A DNA stretch of 64,000 nt from Takakia lepidozioides (lineage: Eukaryota > Streptophyta > Takakiopsida > Takakiales > Takakiaceae): positions 59,377,053 to 59,441,052 of the forward strand of contig CM060732.1 in NCBI GenBank assembly GCA_030704615.1, written 5' to 3'. Each line of letters opens with the position of its first letter. Position 1 is the first letter of the stretch. The notes beneath the pieces are model-generated. The model searched no databases and was not told where the DNA came from. It saw only the letters and a program-made list of their open reading frames with translations. Positions 42,439 to 53,121 of this stretch are shown here, one piece after another. A program made the position numbers and the translations under genes.

Positions 42439-42807
42439 GGCACTTTCAGTGGCATTTCTGGAAAACAACACATTCCCTCCAAATAAGAAGAAAGCTTCAG
42501 ATCTAGAAAACCCAATATGCCATGCAAAACCTCTCCCTCAAGACATAATGGAGAACACGCGACAACATTATATCTCTTGCTCAAGGTAGATGTCTGCAAT
42601 GTCCAATGGACCCCCATTGCGCTCCCCTTGAGTGGTCCCAAGAGAGTTGGAATCCTCTTGGACTCATACTTGCTGTTATTATTATGGTTCCATGAGGTAC
42701 ATCTTAAGTGGTGCATTCTGCTCACCGAGGAGAAACCAGTCAACTCCTTCAGAGCAAGGAGGCGTCGTGAGAGAGCCCACATAATGCATGTAGCCTCTAC
42801 TGCCATT
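42384..42807 (-). CDS. Alpha-carbonic anhydrase C-terminal exons on the opposite strand
   Basis: Minus-strand exon 42726-42807 (acceptor GCATGCAG, donor GTGAGC) encodes NGSRGYMHYVGSLTTPPCSE, then GVDWFLL, the substrate-pocket signature of the family (SLTTPPCSEGVxW). Exon 42384-42457 (acceptor TTTTCCAG) completes a split GAA codon and encodes MPLKVPTSQVVEFMKYVGDE, then HPK and a stop, matching the family's C-terminal PIxVSxxQxxxF. Phases agree. These are exactly the parts missing from the plus-strand exons at 39076-40732, which suggests one gene broken by an inversion; two independent partial genes are the alternative. The middle exon was not found. Confidence 0.8.
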
Positions 42808-42889
42808 CTGCATGCAAAAAAATCTCCCGTCACATTAAGTGCCTGGACGTTGGGCTTTGTGCTATTTCGTGCCTTTATTATGCTGAAAC

Positions 42890-43240
42890 CCCACTGCGGG
42901 GTGACACCTGACAAGGTCACCTTCATCTGTTCCCAATGCATGCTCCAGCCTGGGAGTTGTGGATAAAGGACAAGAGGTTCATGTGGGTGCATCAACAAAA
43001 CTGGAATAGTGCCAGATATTATGGTGGAGGCAGCCCCTGTTGACAGGTATGCTAAATGTGATAGTGTCAAGGAGGCATGTCCAGTTTTCGACAGGTTTTC
43101 GACAACATGGCTCAACGAGATGTTGTGTCATGGAATGCGACGATTGCAGGATATACTCTGCATGGGTTTGCTATGGAGGCTTTCGAGAAATGTGCGTGCT
43201 AGAAATGTGTGACCTGACTATGGAGTCGGTTTAACAATCA
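42890..43240 (+). pseudogene. PPR protein fragment
   Basis: Plus-strand pieces in shifting frames: VTPDKVTFIC, NACSSLGVVDKGQEVHV, VDRYAKCDSVKEA, and NMAQRDVVSWNATIAGYTLH. This is about one and a half PPR units. Multiple frameshifts make it a relic. Confidence 0.75.
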
Positions 43241-44170
43241 AGGTCAGGCAAAAATGTGGACTCCCAAAGTAGGCCAGCCCTTTTGCTAGTTGCTTTCTCT
43301 GTAGGTCCTTCTATTCTTGCTAAAACCGGGTCACAACATTTGGAGGGTAGAACTCTACAGCAGCATTGAACTCTCCAATAACCTGACTAACAAGTTTTTT
43401 ATTTGCCCGAAGGGAATTTCAAAGGATGTTGGATAATCGATAGTTGTTTTTTGAATGATTATGTCTGTTATCTTCTTGGCAGACCAGCATTTCTGAGGCG
43501 CCATTGCAGCTGTTGGCAAGTAGGAACTATGGAGGTGTGAGCGACTGCCTCCTATTGACGAAATGCTAAGAAGCAACTGCGAAGGGTTTTAAACCAGCTT
43601 TGGCCCCCAAAAGCACAAAACCCAAGTTGCCAGACAATTTTAGCAAGCTGCTAGTGCGACCGCGCTTGAGGGTGGTGAAGCAGGTTGGGTTCTTTTGCTT
43701 TTGAAGATTTTGAACCGCAAACATTAATTTACTTCTCCGTACACTCCACCTTTTTTCTGAAGTCCTATTCTCCAATTGCAGACACAGGGGGAGCTGCAGA
43801 TCAGCATTTAGAAACCTTATTGATGTGCTAAGGAATGTAGAAGCCTGCCACAAAGGCCTTGTGAACTTGTTCAGCCATGCCACGACAGCTAGCCTGCAAG
43901 CCATTGTTATGAAGGGCATTTAATCTTCTCATGACATCCACCAGGGAGAATCCCTGGTCAGGTAAGCTCTTTTTGTGAAGGTGTGAACGATACGTTTGAT
44001 TATGCCGTGTTTCTGTTCTCTGCAATCTCTAGCACTGCCTATTGATTTCAGGGGGTTGTTACTTGGAAAGCCAGTCTCTAAGCCACTTGGAGCGCAAAAC
44101 ACTCCTATCAGATAAGCCATTAGGCACACAGGAGGGAAACATCACCAGCAGACCACCCCGTCACGAACAA
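43241..44170. other. No gene recognised
   Basis: Minus-strand open frames at 43566-43919 and 43828-44025 (for example FSLVDVMRRLNALHNNGLQA, preceded by a possible acceptor) look mildly coding but match no family I know. Confidence 0.35.
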
Positions 44171-44171
44171 T

Positions 44172-44255
44172 CCACATACTGCACAGGGCAGCGGGTTCCA
44201 CCAGGGCGACACATTGTGCACTTAACCAGCTGAGCTACCAGCCGATGTGCGAGTC
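44172..44255 (-). repeat. tRNA-derived SINE head
   Basis: The minus strand reads GGCTGGTAGCTCAGCTGGTT (A-box-like) and, about 30 bases on, GGTGGAACCCGC (B-box-like). Spacing and sequence resemble a tRNA internal promoter, but no full cloverleaf or acceptor stem could be drawn. Confidence 0.45.
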
Positions 44256-44494
44256 ATTAATATAACTAGGGCTTCGCGTTGCTCCGCATAACTAGCGACG
44301 AATTCTGAGAACAACGTTCAATTTTCACAAATTTAGGTGGGTTTTCCCATTTCATTGTTTGATGTAGCTACCTCTATCTATGCCCTAGAAGTGAGTCAAG
44401 GTGAACTCTTCTGTATTTTCCCCTTCGTTAAGCATTTGTTTCATCATGACCGAAATCCGACTGTTTATCCGTTGCTCATCATTTTTTTTTTAAT

Positions 44495-44690
44495 ATTTTT
44501 AAAAAAGGAAACACCTTGGGAGCGACAGCTCACAAATCAGGCCCCTTTATAGTGAGAGGAGAAAATAACCACTTTCACAGTAACCCTACCATGAGGCGTA
44601 GGAAGTAGAGAAATGGGGGCACCGCCCAATGGAAGGGGTAGAGGAGTATACCACACCCTCAAAGTAGCATGGTTTGCCCCATAATCATCT
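44495..44690 (-). repeat. SINE-like repeat (same family as 63150-63385)
   Basis: Shares long similar blocks with 63150-63385: TCACAAATCAGGCCCCTTTA, GTGAGAGGAGAAAATAACC, and CACCGCCCAAxGGAAGGGG. The tRNA-like head of the 63-kb copy is missing here. Confidence 0.65.
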
Positions 44691-44889
44691 GGGGTGGCAC
44701 TGAGTTTACTAACCAACTTAGGTACTGATTGTTGGCCATCCTTTAGTTTCTCAACATTTAGTTTATCTTGATAAAAATACCTCAATTCAACAGCGACATG
44801 GCTCCTTTCTAACCTATCTGACCATTTGTTTTTATGGGCAATTGGTGTAGATTTCAAATAGTTTGGATTCTTAATTTAATGGGCATGTA

Positions 44890-45290
44890 GCTCACTACAA
44901 GAGGTGAGCGTTTTTAGGACTACGGCTTTGGCGGAGTCATAAAAACTGCACTTGACTACAGAGCGCTGAAATGCATTGCAGTCATAGTTTTATGACTTTG
45001 TAGTAATGGATATCACTACATGACTCCGGAAAGTTAGGGAGCATTGGTCAAACATTGTTGACCATGATGACAGGGATGGTTTATATGGACTAGTGTGTGA
45101 TATGTTTGGACTACACGTGGACGACGTTTCATGGAATCTTATGACTCCATGACTGAAGATGGTTTCACAGCTCTATTTATATGACTACATCACTACACGT
45201 GTTATTTTGAAGGCATATATAATGCAAATAAGGTTGCCCATTAGGTTTAAAAAAATTAAAAAATTGCTAATAAGGTTGCCCATTAGGGAT
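44890..45290. repeat. MITE-like repetitive patch
   Basis: Begins with CACTACAAGAGG (CACTA-like end) and is dense in GACTAC, TGACTCC and AGTCAT words. A clear partner end was not found. Two copies of AATAAGGTTGCCCATTAGG lie at 45227-45245 and 45269-45287. Confidence 0.35.
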
Positions 45291-45549
45291 TAGGGTAATC
45301 GTGAACAGAAAGGAGGGCTGGGACTTGGCCTTTTTTTTGTCTCCTACGCCACATCACATAGCCGAGGGATGGAACGCGATGATAGTAGGATATGCAGGGG
45401 CGTGGGATGGAGGCGTTGAGCAAATGATGCACGAAGGAGAAGAAGAGGAGGAGGAGGAGACGAGGAGACGAGGAGAAGCGAGCTCGCTGTTCTTGGAAGA
45501 GTCAGCTTGGTCTTAGCAGGCGTGTTTCAATCTCTGACTACTCAGCTAC

Positions 45550-46030
45550 GCCGTAGTGGTTCGTCATTTGCTCATACATCTTGAAAGTCTCACCGCCACA
45601 ACCATGTTGACCATATCATGTGATCATTGTACTCCAAGAGACCACATCATGTGCATCCTTTGTACTCCCCCATTTGGCATACATGTCAGTAAGGCCAGTC
45701 TCCATATCTGCTACAATTCCAGTTTTGATGATGAGCATGAACCTCTTTGCCCTGTTCCAGGACCCCTAGGCTAGCACACACATTGAGCATGCAAATGAAA
45801 GTGACCTTGTCGGGTGTCACCCGCTCCTCTATCATTTGTTCGTATTTCTTGAAAGCATCCCTATCAAACCCATGCTGAGCATATCCTGCAATCAATGCGC
45901 ACCATGAGAAAACAACCGTTGAGCCATATTGTTGAACACTAGTCATGCATATTTCATGCTTCTGCATTTGGCATACATGTCAACAAGGGATGTCTCGAGT
46001 ATGATATGTCTCGAGTATGATATCTTGCGA
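45550..46030 (-). pseudogene. PPR protein fragment
   Basis: Minus-strand pieces: ETSLVDMYAKCRSMKYA at about 46000-45950, FSWCALIAGYAQHGFDRDAF and TPDKVTFICMLNVCASLGVL at about 45910-45760, then YAKWGSTKDAHDVVSWSTMI at about 45680-45600. Roughly two PPR units are present with frame breaks. No E or DYW part is attached. Confidence 0.75.
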
Positions 46031-46379
46031 GTATGATATCTCGCACGATTCCAGATTTGACAAATGTCAAACACTGCCTCTTTGCCCTTTAGGTAAAACA
46101 AAGATACACCCCAAGTTGGGATTGTTGGGAACACTGCTGATTTTAGTAAGACCAAATATGAGGTAATTATATGCAGTTAACTTGAGACTGCAAGCCCATG
46201 AGAAGTAAACATGTCGGACCTCACAACCTCAAGGGAAGCCTTCCCAAGTCTAAGTTTGTTTAAGCTAGGAGTGATGCCGTATCAGCAGAACTGATAGCAT
46301 TACCAACAAGGGAAAAAGTTGAACTGAACAGAACAACCAGCACACATTAACTTACCAGGGTGCATGAAATACCTGCCAG

Positions 46380-46640
46380 TCAAATTGGCACCCACATTCC
46401 AGTAGATGGCCAATACGTGTTCCTTGGCCAAGATGCCCCCAGTCTTGCCAATTCCAGCCCAACTCGTACGCTAGCACACAGATTGAGAATGCAAGTAAAT
46501 GTCCCCCTGTTAGGCATCACCCCTTCATGTCTCATTTGCTCATAAATTGTGAAACCCTCCTCAGCATCTCCATGCTTGGCATATGCTGCCATCATCATAG
46601 TTCATGTAAACATATCTCGTTCAGACATCTTAAATTGGAG
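46380..46640 (-). pseudogene. PPR protein fragment
   Basis: A minus-strand unit AAYAKHGDAEEGFTIYEQMR, then GVMPNRGTFTCILNLCASV, resembles the units at 4300-4560 and 45760-45910. Flanking frames are broken. Confidence 0.75.
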
Positions 46641-46745
46641 AACAAACCCTTACAATCAAAAAATTACCTGCTATATTCTTGGCTTGAAGCTTGGTGGTGT
46701 AAATGTGAATTAGAACCATCAACAGACTGTGCTTGATCCTGTATC

Positions 46746-48770
46746 ATGGCCACTGGTACTAGTTTCATCCAACTAGGGTTTGACCAGCCCTCAAACATGG
46801 CCTTAACAACGATGATTGAAGCACAAGTCGACCTCATGGTTGACGGTCACGCACAACAAGCCAATGCCAACATGAGTCATGGCAGCCCACCAGCAATTTC
46901 TGCCTATGATGCTTCTCAAATGCATGAAAATGCACGGGTGGTCTTGGTGAATGCGACCATTGGATGGGTGGAAGGGGTGAGTTCTCCACCACAGTTTTGT
47001 GTGCCGAATTTGGGTTTGAATAATGAGTTCCAAAAGTCTGTAGAACATGTTGCAGCATTATCATGTGGTCCAGCCCTAACTCAATGGAGGGGTGCAGGTG
47101 TTCGGAGGGATCAACAACAAGGAGAGGATAATAAAATGCAAGATGAAGCAGGGGAGGACAGAGTGTATGGAGTACTTCACTAAATCTGAGTACGACAGAC
47201 TTGTTGTGGAAGCTCATATTGAATGTCGACAAGATGAGTACTTGGGTTTTGAGAGGCGTCCATTCTTCTACAAGTACTGTGATGCTAATTTCAAGAACAA
47301 GAATAGTCTGAGCTACCATCAATTAAGACAATCATGCCCCATGCACAAAGGGCCTCCCTTGAAGATGTACCCAACATTTTCCCAAGGAGAAAAGGAGGAG
47401 TTGAAAATGATTTGCGAGAAGTTAGGTATGAAGCTTCCAAATCAGGAAAAAATGAAGAGAGAGCCTACAAAAGCGGTGGAGCCATTTCACAGTACCATCA
47501 AGAAGCCCTCTGTGGGTAATCAAACACCAGGAGGAAAGAAATCCAATGCACCTCAGTCCAAGGTATCATTGGCACACGGGACGCTCAAGCTCCCATTTCC
47601 TCCTTTATTGCAGGACATACCGAAAAATGGTGGGCAGAACACATGCACAATTCAGAACAGTGCACTCTGCGAAATCCCAATGGGGATGAATGTGCAGATA
47701 GACCAATCACAGCCAATGATGCTTGAGCGTCCACCTCCCCCTAATTCTTACAAACAGAAGCCAGTGACTCGGGAAGACATACACTCAAGAGCTCTAGAAA
47801 CAGCAAATACGTTCACTTTGGGGGGAGAGCTCGATGCTCTTGGTGACCCACCAAACATGGTTGCCCCTACAAGCTTGTACATTTTATTGTCACAAACCGC
47901 AGATATCATGGACCCAAGTATCATCAAGGATCCTGTTGAATGCCTCAAACTCTTTGAGGGACATGGAGCGCAATGACAAGCTGGATCCTGGCATACGGAA
48001 TGCATATGGGACATGATACATGGATCCTGCTGATGTAAGAACCGGACCTCTTATCTAAGTCCATTAGTCTATTTTGTTGCAAGTGCTTAGAACCATGTTC
48101 ATTTGTTGGGAGCTTTGTTGACGTAGAAGCAAGGATAGAATGCTAATGCAACTTTGCCGTTTTTGCAGGGTCCGAGAGGAGAACCAGACCTTGGACTTGT
48201 TTAGGCCACTTTGGACAACTTCAAATGCCTATAAAATGGGGAACCTAAGGTAGAGGCACGAACAATTGAGTTTTACAGGCTTCAGGAGTACCTTATGTTC
48301 CTGCAAAACAATGAGTTGTACCAAATTCGAAAAGAGGCTGTAGAACATAAACTAAATAGAAGGAGATAAGAGTTTGTTGCAGCGGAGCTTGAGAAATTTG
48401 ACAATTGTCCGATGTTGGGAGGAGTTGAAGAAGTGGGGTTGGTCCTCTTTGCATGCAATGCTGAAGGCAAATCCATCGCCTACTGGGCCACAACAGCCTT
48501 GGAACCACACAAAGGAAGAGCTTGACATGATTGTCACTACAGCTATGGAGCAGGTTATCTAGAGGAACTATTGATGTGGAGAAGACATGCCCCCAAATAA
48601 TGCGAGCCTTGAAATTATTTGTGAAGTTTTCTATGGGGAAGAACCATCCTCTTGCATGTCCTTTTAGGGGTCTTAGTCGATCTCGCATATTGTCTTACGC
48701 TCGAGATGAGAGATTAATTGTGCGCCTATCCATTGCTATTGAAGATTTGTTGGAGGAGGGCTTTATCTAG
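46746..48770 (+). CDS. Unrecognised locus with zinc-finger-like motif
   Basis: The plus frame 46746-47183 begins at ATG (MATGTSFIQLGFDQPSNMAL). A second frame, 47092-47976, reads PFFYKYCDANFKNKNSLSYH, then QLRQSCPMHKGP, a C2H2-like pattern lacking one cysteine of the usual pair, followed by a Pro/Gln-rich region. The two could join through the AG before GTGTTCGG at about 47095. Further on, frames 48374-48562 (WEELKKWGWSSLHAMLKANP) and 48531-48770 (RALKLFVKFSMGKNHPLACP) look coding but are offset by one frame and interrupted. I do not recognise the family. It may be a transposon-related gene belonging with the SWIM frame at 49241, or a separate decaying gene. Confidence 0.4.
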
Positions 48771-49240
48771 TTTCCTCATATGTATACCTCTTGCTCAAGA
48801 AAATGGAGAAGAAGCAAGATCTGACCTCGTCGACTTGTTGGGTTACAATTTGGCTCAGCCCAACAAGTGGTTGTTGAGAAAGTAATGTCCTTCACTGCTG
48901 CCATGGGTCACCGTGCGCTTGGGGACATGGGCCTCCTTGGGTTTCGTGAAGAGCTCAATGTTTTGTGGTGTGATGTGGGGGATTTGGATGCACAACGTCA
49001 AGCATTAACGAACAAGCCTTGGCGGTAAGGTGGCGTGTGTGCAGGTGTTGGGGATTAAGGTGTCGTCAATGACCTTATCCGTTTTTTGCAGCAGCAAACC
49101 AGATACAGGTAATTCTTGAGGGGTGGCCTTAGAGGAAAAGGCCCGGACAGGAGCGAGTTGATGTTGCGGCAGCAAGAAGATCGGGGGATCCCAGCAAAAT
49201 AACGCGGGCAGCGAGCATATGTGCAGATGGCACCCCTCTC

Positions 49241-50329
49241 GTGGGAAGAGTTCCCCATCTGGAAGGCGAAGAGAGATTCGGGTCTTGCAGACGGAAATTG
49301 GATACCCCTCCCGGATCGGATGCAGACTCCCATAGGGCGGACAGGGTCAACTTCTCGACGCCACGTGTTCCCTTGGATCAGAGATGGAATTGCGGAACAT
49401 CCACAGGTGAGGGCCATTCTGCCCCAGACCGGACCCCTACATCAAGCATTGTCACTGCAATGGTTAAAGACCAGAACATGGTGCGGCATGTCATAGAGTC
49501 CATGTGCTTGGACGAGGTTTGGCATATAGAACGCACAAGTGCTGGATCGCGTGTGAAATGCGCGGCGATCAGGGCCACCAATCATGAAAAATGTACATCA
49601 TTAATATCCAGAGGGAAAGAACGCACTGCAGCTCCTACATTCACTAGTTTGTTTCTTCCTTACGGCCAAGGAGAGGCAAAGAACCACAAGTTTTGGTTTT
49701 GCGCTGACGATTGCGGGAGATGTTTGCGTGGGACAGTGAGGCCCTCCGTGGTGAGGAAGCCTACTCCACCAACCGTGTGGCCTGTGAAGATGGGCACAAG
49801 TCTCACTCACCAAGAGATCGCAATGCTCGAAGAGGCGGGTTTCTCCCTAGCCAGACATTCCATTACACGTGAAGGTGCTTCAAGTACAAGCGGTTCACGG
49901 GTACCTCCGCCTGACGCTCTCTTGTGGTCAACCAGACGGAATGGGAAGCTGGTTCGACGATTCCCTCCAACCGCAGAACACTATGGCAAAATCGAGTCCG
50001 CGAGAATGCTTCACGCTCGTGTTGCGGGAACAATGGAAGTGCCTGATCCAGGGTATGGTCGGGTCTTCACCATGATCTCATCCGCATCTGCGCTACAGGA
50101 CAAGACGTACGACATCACTGTTTCTAATTTTCCAAATTGTACCTGTCCTGATTTTGTTGGTATGCTTTCAAGTAGTTTGGGAAAGAGAGGGAAGTTCATA
50201 CCGTGCAAACACCTTTACTTCATCTTCTTGAGAAGGATGGTTTGTGATCCAAAGCGGGACTTTTTCATTCACCAAGCCACTATAAACAAAGAAGTAAATA
50301 CTGTACTAAACTATGTTGCAGAGCAATAA
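49241..50329 (+). CDS. SWIM zinc-finger protein, possibly transposon-derived
   Basis: The open frame is 362 residues; the start is uncertain and the first 60 or so residues look unlike protein. The C-terminal part carries a SWIM finger at about residues 300-345: YDITVSNFPNCTCPDF, then FIPCKHLYFIFLRRM, giving the CxC...CxH pattern. SWIM domains occur in MULE transposases and in related domesticated plant proteins, where they bind DNA or protein. No DDE catalytic region was seen upstream, so this is a partial element or a host gene. The last codons (KEVNTVLNYVAEQ) lie in a duplicated segment. Confidence 0.6.
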   Translation: MGRVPHLEGEERFGSCRRKLDTPPGSDADSHRADRVNFSTPRVPLDQRWNCGTSTGEGHSAPDRTPTSSIVTAMVKDQNMVRHVIESMCLDEVWHIERTSAGSRVKCAAIRATNHEKCTSLISRGKERTAAPTFTSLFLPYGQGEAKNHKFWFCADDCGRCLRGTVRPSVVRKPTPPTVWPVKMGTSLTHQEIAMLEEAGFSLARHSITREGASSTSGSRVPPPDALLWSTRRNGKLVRRFPPTAEHYGKIESARMLHARVAGTMEVPDPGYGRVFTMISSASALQDKTYDITVSNFPNCTCPDFVGMLSSSLGKRGKFIPCKHLYFIFLRRMVCDPKRDFFIHQATINKEVNTVLNYVAEQ

Positions 50330-50890
50330 TAAGGTGAGGAAGTATTGCACTAAAGTCTATTGTAGAGCAATAGGAGAACCCTCGAGCCCGTGACAAAATC
50401 AATATGTGTACATAGTAGTACTTATTAAAAGCTTGACTCTTTGAGTTCCCAGAACTATGAATGTGTATATATGTTCTGCCCCCAAGTAAACTTATTATGT
50501 CATGCCAGTAGATGTGATTATCATGGGCTTTGTTATCTATATACTTAGCAGGAAGAAGAAGCATGACTCTATTGCATTGCAACAAATAATGTTGTAGAGC
50601 ATCAGCAAAGAAGTAAGTACTGCACAAACTATGTTGCAGAGCAATAACAAATAAGCAAAATACTGCATTACAGTCTATTGTAGAGCAATAGGATAGCCCC
50701 CAGAGACCGTGACAAAATCAATATGTGTACATAATAGTACTTATTAAAAGCCTGACTCTTTGAATTCCCAACACTATGTATTTATAATCTGCCCCCAAGT
50801 AAACCTATTATCCAATGCCTGTACATGTGATTATCATGGGCTTTGTTATCAATATACTTAACATGAAGAAGAAGCATGACTATATTGGCA
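50284..50890 (+). repeat. Direct duplication, about 319-bp offset, at the SWIM gene 3' end
   Basis: The sequence from AAAGAAGTAAATACTG (50287) to the AAGAAGAAGCATGACT region (about 50570) recurs about 319 bp downstream to about 50885. The first copy includes the end of the SWIM frame and its stop codon. Confidence 0.8.
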
Positions 50891-51182
50891 ACACCATCAC
50901 AATATAGCAACACATATAAAATATTCCACATAATCGCACACACAACATGAGTACTGTAGCTATATACAATATGAACACACACCAATAATACAATAACATG
51001 TAAGAAGTAAACTTGTACTTGACAATACTTTGAGCTTGATATTGTAGCATGTGAAGGAAAATACAAATTTCAAAGCAGAACGAAAAACACATGTTCTGGT
51101 GTGAATATAACTCCAACAATATGGAGCAACGTCCATGTGCATGCAATACAAAAGCTGGCATTGCTAAGGACATATGTTTAGC

Positions 51183-53118
51183 CTATATGAGTATGCGCTT
51201 ACGAACCCATTCCTGCCGATTGGTGGTCTTGGGTGCAATCCCCTCAAGAATGCCTCTATGACGTTTCAGTCGCTTGTCACCATCCTCTGCCACTGGGAAA
51301 AGTGCTGGTGCTATTGGGTGTTCTACATTTATAATGCCTCTAGCTATCATGTCTTGTTGTTTGCCTCTAAGAGCTTTCAAGTCTAACAAGACATGGTCAT
51401 GCAGTACATCATTTCCATATGCCACTTGCAGTATTTGCTCGAAAACTTTATGTATGGCCTTCATCTTGTCACACGGTTTTGGGAAATTATCAGGACCTGG
51501 AGGACTTTGTTCTATGCTCCGAGGTGTTGCCTGCGAGCCTGCAGTCGGATAAACAACATTGTCTCCAACAATTCCCTCATTTTTCATTGGCGTGAGCATG
51601 CCTTGATTTGCCATGAGATTCAAACCTCCATAGTCTGTACCTCTTAGTGCTTGCCAAACGAATTAGTCCTCCACATCTGGGTGCAAGAGCTTGAATACCT
51701 TCACAATGTGTTTGCAGATGTATTCCTGTGAGGCAGCAGGACAGTCACATTGGGCCCATTCACTTCTAGGTACGTGCACAGTCCAGACCGGAGGTGGGTT
51801 ATTTACGGAAGCCACATACATAACATCCTGGTCATCTGCATGAAGCACAACATGGCCATCTGGTATGCTTCTTGCACGCAGAACTGCACTACAAACAATA
51901 CCCTCTTGGCGTTTGTTGCGCACAAAACCAAATGCTTTGCATTGTACCTGATACCAATAATGTGTGACTACATCACCTACCAACTGATAAATCAACCAAT
52001 CAACTCGTCGTCCTTCGAACCTTTCTTTGGAAGAGTTGAGAATGGACTTCAAGTTCCCATGATAAGATTCAATCGCCGCATTTGTGTCTTGACCAGCGTG
52101 GGGAATGTTCCTGTTTCCAATGATCCACATGTGACATTTATGGACCCAATGTTTATTCATGTACTTCATGAATCGAGCAGCGTCAGGGTACTTGGTAGTC
52201 ATCTTGGCTAGACGACTCTTGCCCCACTGCACCGCCTTATCGCCAATAGGTCCAGACTTATCATACATGATATCTCCAAGGTCATGCAAAATTTGTGCTC
52301 AAAGTTCTGGAATTACTATTTCTTGATAGCATTTTCTGCCCATGCTTTACGCACGTGCCACAGACAAAGGAAAATAGCTGAATTCCCCCAAACCTTGCTA
52401 CAAAAATTGCAATATAAGTTGTCAATAATTATGGGGTTCAGATTGTGGTATTGCCTAACACATTTTACACAGCCTTCAAACCATACATGAATGAAAAATG
52501 TAGTACAAGACTTTTGCTCTATATATGTGCGCACATATGTTCTGACCTTATTGTGTTGATTTTAGCTTGAGCATTGTTAACTATAAATGCATTTGGATGC
52601 CATGCTGGATCATGCTGGAGCAACCTTGCATTCAATGCTTACATCCAGGGCTCAAGATCATCCTGGTGACTCCTTCCAGTGATTACATACGCAATTGGAA
52701 TGTGATTCTGCCACTCATCAGAAACCATAAGGCTGTACAACGGATACTGCAAAACAAAGGACAATATATGTCAATAACTCAATGATTGCCTATATGTTGC
52801 TCATCGCAAATCTGCTTCCACTCAATAAAAAAAATAAAATTGTAAAACATAACCGGATATACACGAACCTTATTCTCATTTTTACCAAATGTAGCATCAC
52901 AGGACACTGCCCTCAAATGTCCAAACTTGAGCATCATTTCCCTCTGCCAATTAGTTTGGATACCTATAGTGAAAGGAAGTTCTATAGGAGATGGGACATT
53001 CAAATCAAAAGAGAATGTTCTTAATAGAAGAAGACGGACTCTTGATTTTCCTGCATCCACATACGCACACTCATAGGGTCCTTTGGATGTTTTTGCCACA
53101 GCTCTTCAGCTCGTTTGT
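51183..53118 (-). pseudogene. MULE (Mutator-like) transposase with SWIM domain, decayed
   Basis: Minus-strand order: NKRAEELWQKHPKDPMSVRM (about 53118-53030), a frame change, then FTIGIQTNWQREMMLKFGHL and AVSCDATFGKNENK to a donor at 52868; exon 52547-52746 (YPLYSLMVSDEWQNHIPIAY, an internal TAA, DPAWHPNAFIVNNAQA); VWGNSAIFLCLWHVRKAWAE (about 52400-52320); then open frame 52289-51663 (CHMWIIGNRNIPHAGQDTNA, SWIM finger QCDCPAASQEYICKHIVKV). A single in-frame TAA at 51663 is followed by 147 further open codons to 51183. The DATFG and CLWHVRKAW motifs are those of the MULE DDE domain. A CACTA element is inserted at its 5' side. Inactive. Confidence 0.8.
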
Positions 53119-53121
53119 TGG

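Noticed and set aside
42384-43115. A 243-codon minus-strand open frame read as one protein
   Set aside because: The frame is a chance read-through. The real content is two spliced carbonic anhydrase exons (42384-42457 in this frame, 42726-42807 in another) and antisense of a plus-strand PPR relic.
44172-44255. A functional tRNA gene
   Set aside because: A- and B-box-like words are present but no acceptor stem or anticodon arm could be drawn; SINE origin fits better.
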